Position numbers and translations under genes: made by a program
Notes under the pieces: model-generated
What the model was told of the DNA's origin: nothing
The model's database searches: none
What the model saw: only the letters and a program-made list of their open reading frames with translations
Part shown: positions 6,100 to 9,833 of the stretch, piece by piece
How positions within the stretch are numbered: the stretch's first letter is position 1
Layout: each line of letters starts with the position of its first letter
Source of the DNA: Candidatus Latescibacterota bacterium
GTDB lineage: Bacteria > Latescibacterota > UBA2968 > UBA8231
DNA: 9,833 nt
Direction of reading: 5' to 3'
NCBI GenBank assembly: GCA_021295675.1
Contig: JAGWBY010000072.1
Span: forward strand, 1 to 9,833

Positions 6100-6960
6100 A
6101 TGGCGGGAATGACTAAAGCACCATTCTGGGATATGGAAGATTGCCTCGGGAGTTATCTGGCCGAGATCGCCCATTCCAAGCCCCTATCCCCGGCCGACGA
6201 GGTTAATCTAGCGCGAAAGATCAAACAAGGGGACGAGTGCGCTCGCAATAGATTAGTCGAAGCGAATTTGCGCTTTGTGGTCAGCGTGGCAAAGGAATAC
6301 CAAAATCGCGGCGTTCCCCTTGCCGATTTGGTCAGTGCAGGCAACATGGGCCTGATCACGGCTGCCGAGCGCTTTGATGAAGACAAGGGATTCAAATTTA
6401 TTTCCTATGCAGTTTGGTGGATCCGTCAAGCCATCCTACAGACGTTGGCCGAACAGTCGCGCACGGTCCGCCTGCCGCTGAATAAAATCGGTTTGCTCTA
6501 CAAGATATCCAAGGCGTCCCGCGCCTTGCAGCAAGAGCGCACCGACGCACCGCCCCCAGAAGCTATCGCCGAGCAGCTCGATGTCCCGGTTGAAGAGGTT
6601 AAAGAGACATTGCTATGCGGTCGCTCGATGCGGTCGCTCGACGCGTCCTTTCTCGGCGAAGAAGATCATAGTCTGCTAGACGTGCTGCCAGACGAGCGGC
6701 AAGAGTCCCCTGAAAATCAAGTGATGCGCGGCTGTCTGCGCGGACAGATTGACTCGGCTCTGAATAGGCTCATCGAGCGAGAGGCCGAGATTCTCCGCCT
6801 CTATTTTGGGTTGAACGGTGAAGAGCCTATGACCTTAGACCAGATTGGTATGCGCTTTGGGCTTACGCGCGAACGAGTCCGGCAAATCAAGGAGAAAGCA
6901 CTGCACCGCCTGCGCCACCCCAGTCGCTGCGATCATCTACGCTCCTACAGCCGCGCTTGA
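6100..6960 (+). CDS. rpoD: RpoD/RpoS-family RNA polymerase sigma factor (short group 1/2 type)
   Basis: The product is 286 residues and close in length and sequence to the housekeeping sigma factor of Bacteroidota, which lacks the long region 1.1 of E. coli RpoD. Region 1.2 covers about 12-47 (LGSYLAEIA...LSPADEVNLARKI). Region 2 covers about 55-125, with NLRFVVSVAKEYQNRG, GNMGLITAAERFD and GFKFISYAVWWIRQAI, which contact the core enzyme and the melted -10. RLPLNKIG at 124-131 starts region 3. Region 4 covers about 215-272 with the helix-turn-helix MTLDQIGMRFGLTRERVRQIKEKALHRLR that reads the -35. The ATG at 6100 has AGAGGA 7 bases upstream. It has its own promoter and shares a terminator with the small ORF behind it. 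It could be the primary sigma or a stationary-phase-type paralogue. Confidence 0.92.
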   Translation: MAGMTKAPFWDMEDCLGSYLAEIAHSKPLSPADEVNLARKIKQGDECARNRLVEANLRFVVSVAKEYQNRGVPLADLVSAGNMGLITAAERFDEDKGFKFISYAVWWIRQAILQTLAEQSRTVRLPLNKIGLLYKISKASRALQQERTDAPPPEAIAEQLDVPVEEVKETLLCGRSMRSLDASFLGEEDHSLLDVLPDERQESPENQVMRGCLRGQIDSALNRLIEREAEILRLYFGLNGEEPMTLDQIGMRFGLTRERVRQIKEKALHRLRHPSRCDHLRSYSRA

Positions 6961-7011
6961 AGATGACCCCCCACAGGCTCCCCTGCTCCCCAAAAGTCGC
7001 AGGAGTATGCC

Positions 7012-7167
7012 ATGCCAGAAGATGCAGCTGAGGAGGATCTGCTGAATTCTATAGATGAAGTAGACGATCAGATCAAAAATTTTCGCCAGCGGGTGCGGGC
7101 CGTTTTGGACGCTGCCCAGGCCGAGGGAACGCGGCGCAACGAAAAGGAAGGGAGCGGGAGGAGATAA
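7012..7167 (+). CDS. Small coiled-coil protein of unknown function (51 residues)
   Basis: The ATG at 7012 has a textbook ribosome site AGGAG (7001-7005) six bases upstream and an open frame to TAA at 7165-7167. The N-terminal third is strongly acidic (nine Asp/Glu in the first 19 residues) and the tail is basic (RR, K, RR). Between them L10, I14, V17, I21, F24, V28 and V31 follow an exact 4-3 heptad spacing, predicting a short coiled coil of three heptads. The frame sits 51 bases after the sigma factor stop, with no terminator between and a strong one right after it, so the two are probably cotranscribed. I do not recognise the family. It is not XseB by its visible motifs. A sigma-binding role would be guesswork. 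Confidence 0.6.
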   Translation: MPEDAAEEDLLNSIDEVDDQIKNFRQRVRAVLDAAQAEGTRRNEKEGSGRR

Positions 7168-7185
7168 GCGACGCGTGGATTGACC

Positions 7186-7218
7186 AAAGAGGGGATGGCT
7201 TGGCTGTCCCCTCTTTTT
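7186..7218 (+). terminator. Rho-independent terminator
   Basis: A perfect 10-bp stem AAAGAGGGGA (7186-7195) / TCCCCTCTTT (7207-7216) with an 11-base loop runs into a T-rich tail (CTCTTTTTGTTTGT). It closes the sigma factor and small-ORF transcript and separates it from the TIM-barrel gene. Confidence 0.85.
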
Positions 7219-7249
7219 GTTTGTCTGAAACCAAATGGAGAAAACCAAA

Positions 7250-8083
7250 ATGGATAAATGGGCAACAGGCATATTTACCTCGATTGACGAGGGTTTGGGG
7301 GCCGGGTTGGATTCAGTGAAGGAGCTAGGGGTTTCCACCGTGCATCTGCACGCGCCAGGCCGCGATTTTCGCACCGCAGAGAAAACCGCGGAAATTAAGA
7401 GCCAGTTCGCCGCGGCTGGGATCGAAATCAGCGTGGTTTTCGCCGGTTTTCCCGATGACGATTACACCACGCCTGAAATAGCTCAACAAACGGTCGGGCT
7501 GGTGCCTTTAGATAGCCGGGAGCACCGACTCAAAGAAACCTTGGCCATCGCGGACTTTGCCGCTGCGCTAGGCGTGGATGCCGTCGGCATGCACTTGGGC
7601 TTTGTGCCGGAGGAGTCGGAGTCGGATTTTGCTGCGGTCGTCGAAGTTGCGCGCACGGTGTGCGATCACTGCCGGGGGCACGGGCAGCATTTTCACTTGG
7701 AAACCGGTCAAGAGACCGCCGCCGAACTTCTCACTTTTATCGAGGCCGTCGACCGCGAGAACCTCGCAGTCAATTTCGATCCAGCCAATATGATCCTCTA
7801 CCAAGCCGGCTCGCCGCTAGAGGCCTTGGATCGGGTGGGGCGCTTTGTCCGCAGCGTACACTGCAAAGACGCCGCGATTGAGCGCCGCCCAGGCCAGCCG
7901 TGGTACGAGGATGCGCCGCTTGGCCAAGGCGACGTCAACATCCGGGCCTTCCTCTTACAGTTGCGCGATTTAGGATACGAGGGGCCGCTGACCATTGAGC
8001 GTGAATACGCCCCCGATCAGGTGGGAGATCTCCGCGCGGCCCTGCAGCTACTCACCGATTTACGCCGCGAGATTTTGAGTTGA
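7250..8083 (+). CDS. Sugar phosphate isomerase/epimerase-like TIM-barrel protein (AP endonuclease 2/IolE superfamily)
   Basis: The 277-residue product has the xylose-isomerase-like TIM-barrel pattern. These are divalent-metal enzymes that isomerise or epimerise sugars and polyols. Metal-ligand candidates occur in the usual order and contexts: Glu151 in FHLETGQET, Asp177 in VNFDPANM, His204 in SVHCKDA, and Glu250 in LTIEREY, with the family block GQGDVNIRAFL between the last two. The substrate cannot be named from this. The ATG at 7250 was chosen over the one at 7235 because GGAG (7237-7240) lies 9 bases before it, while nothing precedes 7235. The stop overlaps a TTG start of the HisN-like gene by 4 bases (TTGA), suggesting cotranscription with a sugar- or polyol-phosphate phosphatase. 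Confidence 0.85.
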   Translation: MDKWATGIFTSIDEGLGAGLDSVKELGVSTVHLHAPGRDFRTAEKTAEIKSQFAAAGIEISVVFAGFPDDDYTTPEIAQQTVGLVPLDSREHRLKETLAIADFAAALGVDAVGMHLGFVPEESESDFAAVVEVARTVCDHCRGHGQHFHLETGQETAAELLTFIEAVDRENLAVNFDPANMILYQAGSPLEALDRVGRFVRSVHCKDAAIERRPGQPWYEDAPLGQGDVNIRAFLLQLRDLGYEGPLTIEREYAPDQVGDLRAALQLLTDLRREILS

Positions 8084-8822
8084 GCGCTGAGCTGCGGAGT
8101 TGCTTGGATTTTGCAGTAGATGCGGCTTGGCAAGCGGGCAAGATCACCTTGCGCTACTTCCAGTCGGGTATCCACGCCGAGTGGAAGGAAGACCTATCGC
8201 CGGTGACCGTCGCCGACCGCGAAGCCGAGGCCAAGATACGAGACTTGTTGGCCAAAGCCTATCCCGACGATGGGATTGTCGGTGAGGAATTTGGGCGGGT
8301 CGAGGGAAGCTCCGGTACGCGCTGGATTATCGACCCCATAGACGGGACGAAATCTTTTGTCCAAGGGGTGCCGCAGGGCCCGATGGGGTTGACGTGGGAT
8401 GTTGCTATATGCCTGCTCTTGACGAAATGGTGTGGGCCGCTAGGGGCGAGGGCTGTTGGTGGAATGGCAGGCGGGCAGCGGTGTCCGCAGTAACCGAGTT
8501 AGGCCAGGCCTGCATCTGCTATACGTCATGGCCGAGCTTTGCCGAACAGGGCCGCGAGCAGCAGTGGCAGCAGCTAGTCTCCAGCATTCGGCTGCGCCGG
8601 GGGTGGGGCGATTGTTACGGCCACATACTCGTGGCCACCGGCCGAGCCGAGGCCAGCTTTGACCCCATTATGAATCCGTGGGACTGCGGGCCATTGCTGC
8701 CGATTCTGCAGGAAGCTGGAGGCACCTTTACCGATTGGCAGGGGGTGCCGACGATATACGGCAAAGACGCCTTTTCTTCGAACGGGCATCTCTTTGCGTC
8801 CATCATGGAGCATCTGGATTAG
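8080..8822 (+). pseudogene. hisN: Inositol-monophosphatase/HisN-family phosphatase broken by a frameshifting deletion
   Basis: The reading frame is split. From the TTG at 8080 the family N-terminus runs in frame 1: KEDLSPVTVADREAEAKI, the metal-binding GEE (Glu69-Glu70), and DPIDGT with Asp85, Asp88, Gly89 and Thr90, then TKSFVQGVP to about 8373. After that the frame becomes nonsense and stops at 8491-8493. The rest of the family continues in another frame from about 8376, with GCCYMPALDEMVWAARGEG, a WGDCYGHILVATGRAEA block, NPWDCGPL (metal-ligand WD) and a TAG stop at 8820-8822. Only about 7 codons lie between GVP and GCCYMPA where the family has about 15, so some 25 bases (3n+1) are missing. 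The family hydrolyses inositol or histidinol phosphate. The GDCYGH-like block favours the histidinol-phosphatase branch, moderately. Genuine decay or an assembly error are both possible. Confidence 0.8.
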
Positions 8823-8827
8823 CGGCA

Positions 8828-9688
8828 GTGATAGATGAGCTTAGAAGCCGGATCGCCTTCTGTCTAGCAGTTGGCCGCGCTGCCGTGGTGGCGACGTACC
8901 GCCACGATTGTACGACTGCGGCTCCAGCCATGGCCTTTGACTTTATATTTGCCATTTTCCCGGGCATTCTCGTTCTAACGGCCCTATTGGGATTCTTGGG
9001 CATATCGTCTGAGGATTTCATCAAAGTGCTCGAAATTTTGGGCATTGTCATCCCTGTCCCGCTGCTGGAGGCCATCGAAGACAATATCAGCTTTCTCTCG
9101 TCGCAAAGTTTGTTCGTCATCGGGTTCTTGGGCGTCATCTTGCCAGCGTCGGCTAGCATGTCCACCACGATGATGGCGCTCAACCGAGCTTATGGCGTGC
9201 AAGAGCATCGGTCCTTCTACAAGCGGCGCATTCTCTCGCTCGCCTTAATCGTCGTCTTGGGAATTTCTTTCGTTTTTTTCTTTAACCTCATCATATTTGG
9301 CGAACACGTCGAGAGTTGGCTGCGAGGCTATTGGGCTTCCTCTCACTTTTCTCCGTTGGTGGCCTTGTTGAGGCGCGCAGTGGTCGTGGTTGGCATGGTC
9401 GCCACGGCCGCCTGTATTTACTATATCATGCCCGCCGTGCGCCTGCGCTGGTGGGACGTGTTGCCGGGGAGTGTGATGTCTTCTGGGCTGGCCGGGGTCA
9501 TTGCCATTGCCTTGGATTATATCGAGCGGTTTAGCTATTACAATATCATCTACGGCGTGCTCGGGACTGCCATCATCCTCTTGCTATCTGCGTACTTGCT
9601 GGCTTTTTCATTATTGTTGGGTGGCGAATTAAACGCGGTGCTCTATCGCCGCCGCCACCCAGTTGACTCATACCCGACAGATTATTAG
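8828..9688 (+). CDS. YihY/BrkB family integral membrane protein
   Basis: The product is 286 residues from a GTG at 8828, five bases after the stop of the broken phosphatase gene. An earlier in-frame start at 8678 would add 50 residues that lie inside that gene and look unlike the family, so it was rejected. About six hydrophobic segments are visible, among them FDFIFAIFPGILVLTALLGFLG, SLFVIGFLGVILPAS, ILSLALIVVLGISFVFFF, VVVVGMVATAACIYYIMP, VMSSGLAGVIAIAL and GTAIILLLSAYLLAFSLLLGGELNAVL. Family blocks are present: LNRAYGV, the Y-x-MPAVRLRWWDVLPG stretch, FSYYNIIYGVLG and the GELNAVL end. YihY/BrkB proteins were once called ribonuclease BN by mistake. Their transport or membrane role is unknown. 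Confidence 0.9.
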   Translation: MIDELRSRIAFCLAVGRAAVVATYRHDCTTAAPAMAFDFIFAIFPGILVLTALLGFLGISSEDFIKVLEILGIVIPVPLLEAIEDNISFLSSQSLFVIGFLGVILPASASMSTTMMALNRAYGVQEHRSFYKRRILSLALIVVLGISFVFFFNLIIFGEHVESWLRGYWASSHFSPLVALLRRAVVVVGMVATAACIYYIMPAVRLRWWDVLPGSVMSSGLAGVIAIALDYIERFSYYNIIYGVLGTAIILLLSAYLLAFSLLLGGELNAVLYRRRHPVDSYPTDY

Positions 9689-9732
9689 GTTGGGGTTTAT
9701 AGTAGTAATGTCTTTGGGAAATGGAGGAACCA

Positions 9733-9833
9733 ATGCGCAAAAATTCAATCATAATCGCACTCGTCGTCAGCGGGCTTTTGGCCTGTGGGGAAAAAAAAGA
9801 TGAGTTAACTCCTTATATCCAGACTTTGCAGGG
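9733..9833 (+). CDS. Putative lipoprotein (N-terminal part, runs off the right edge)
   Basis: The ATG at 9733 has a strong ribosome site GGAGG (9723-9727) five bases upstream. The 33 visible codons encode a lipoprotein signal: basic MRKN, a hydrophobic core IIIALVVSGLL, and a lipobox-like LLAC with Cys18, followed by a charged, hydrophilic GEKKDEL. This predicts lipidation by signal peptidase II and anchoring in a membrane facing the periplasm. The mature domain lies beyond the window, so no family can be given. It is probably a separate transcription unit from yihY 44 bases upstream, but no clear promoter or terminator was seen between them. Confidence 0.8.
   Translation, partial: MRKNSIIIALVVSGLLACGEKKDELTPYIQTLQ

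Noticed and set aside
8678..8827. 50-residue N-terminal extension of the YihY protein
   Set aside because: It lies inside the hisN coding sequence in a different frame and is unlike the family. The GTG at 8828 suits the gene spacing.

Overview
The window (about 57% GC by eye) is ordinary bacterial chromosome with dense gene packing. No phage genes, insertion sequences, CRISPR arrays or integrases were seen. The lineage is inferred from two things. The left edge holds the start of an alternative complex III operon, and the housekeeping-type sigma factor is a short protein of about 286 residues very like the RpoD of Bacteroidota and relatives. Together with the SmpB, RNase PH and TIM-barrel genes this suggests an uncultured, aerobically respiring bacterium of the FCB/Latescibacterota/Gemmatimonadota type. 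That placement is an inference, not a demonstrated assignment.

Left part (1-1656, minus strand): actA (tetraheme cytochrome c, membrane anchored) and the start of actB (Tat-exported molybdopterin-oxidoreductase-like iron-sulfur subunit). They are separated by a single base and driven by a minus-strand promoter at 1556-1583. A divergent promoter (1609-1637) faces a tRNA-Arg(CCT) gene at 1657-1730, whose 3' strand no longer matches its 5' acceptor strand.

Middle-left (1731-3964): a DUF815-type AAA+ ATPase on the plus strand converges on, and overlaps by 28 bases, a minus-strand glyoxalase I gene. Upstream of glyoxalase I lies a tRNA-Leu(CAG) remnant on the minus strand that lacks its first 13 or so bases.

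Middle (3965-5980): smpB, an unusual Cys-rich DnaC/IstB-like AAA+ ATPase, and rph (RNase PH) overlap by 4 and 8 bases. They form one translationally coupled RNA-quality-control operon. Next (5998-7218) is a self-contained unit: promoter, leader with a possible ribosome-site-masking hairpin, sigma factor gene, a 51-residue coiled-coil small ORF and a strong intrinsic terminator.

Right part (7250-9833): a sugar-phosphate isomerase/epimerase-like TIM barrel and an inositol-monophosphatase/HisN-family gene broken by a frameshifting deletion. These are followed by a YihY/BrkB membrane protein and the beginning of a lipoprotein gene.

The most noteworthy theme is a set of short local lesions in otherwise conserved genes: a heme motif missing in frame from actA, a mismatched tRNA-Arg 3' end, a 5'-truncated tRNA-Leu, and the hisN frameshift. 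They could be real genome decay or assembly/consensus error, and read mapping would separate these. No clearly new multi-gene system was found. The best candidates for new biology are the small coiled-coil ORF cotranscribed with the sigma factor and the Cys-rich ATPase sandwiched between smpB and rph.
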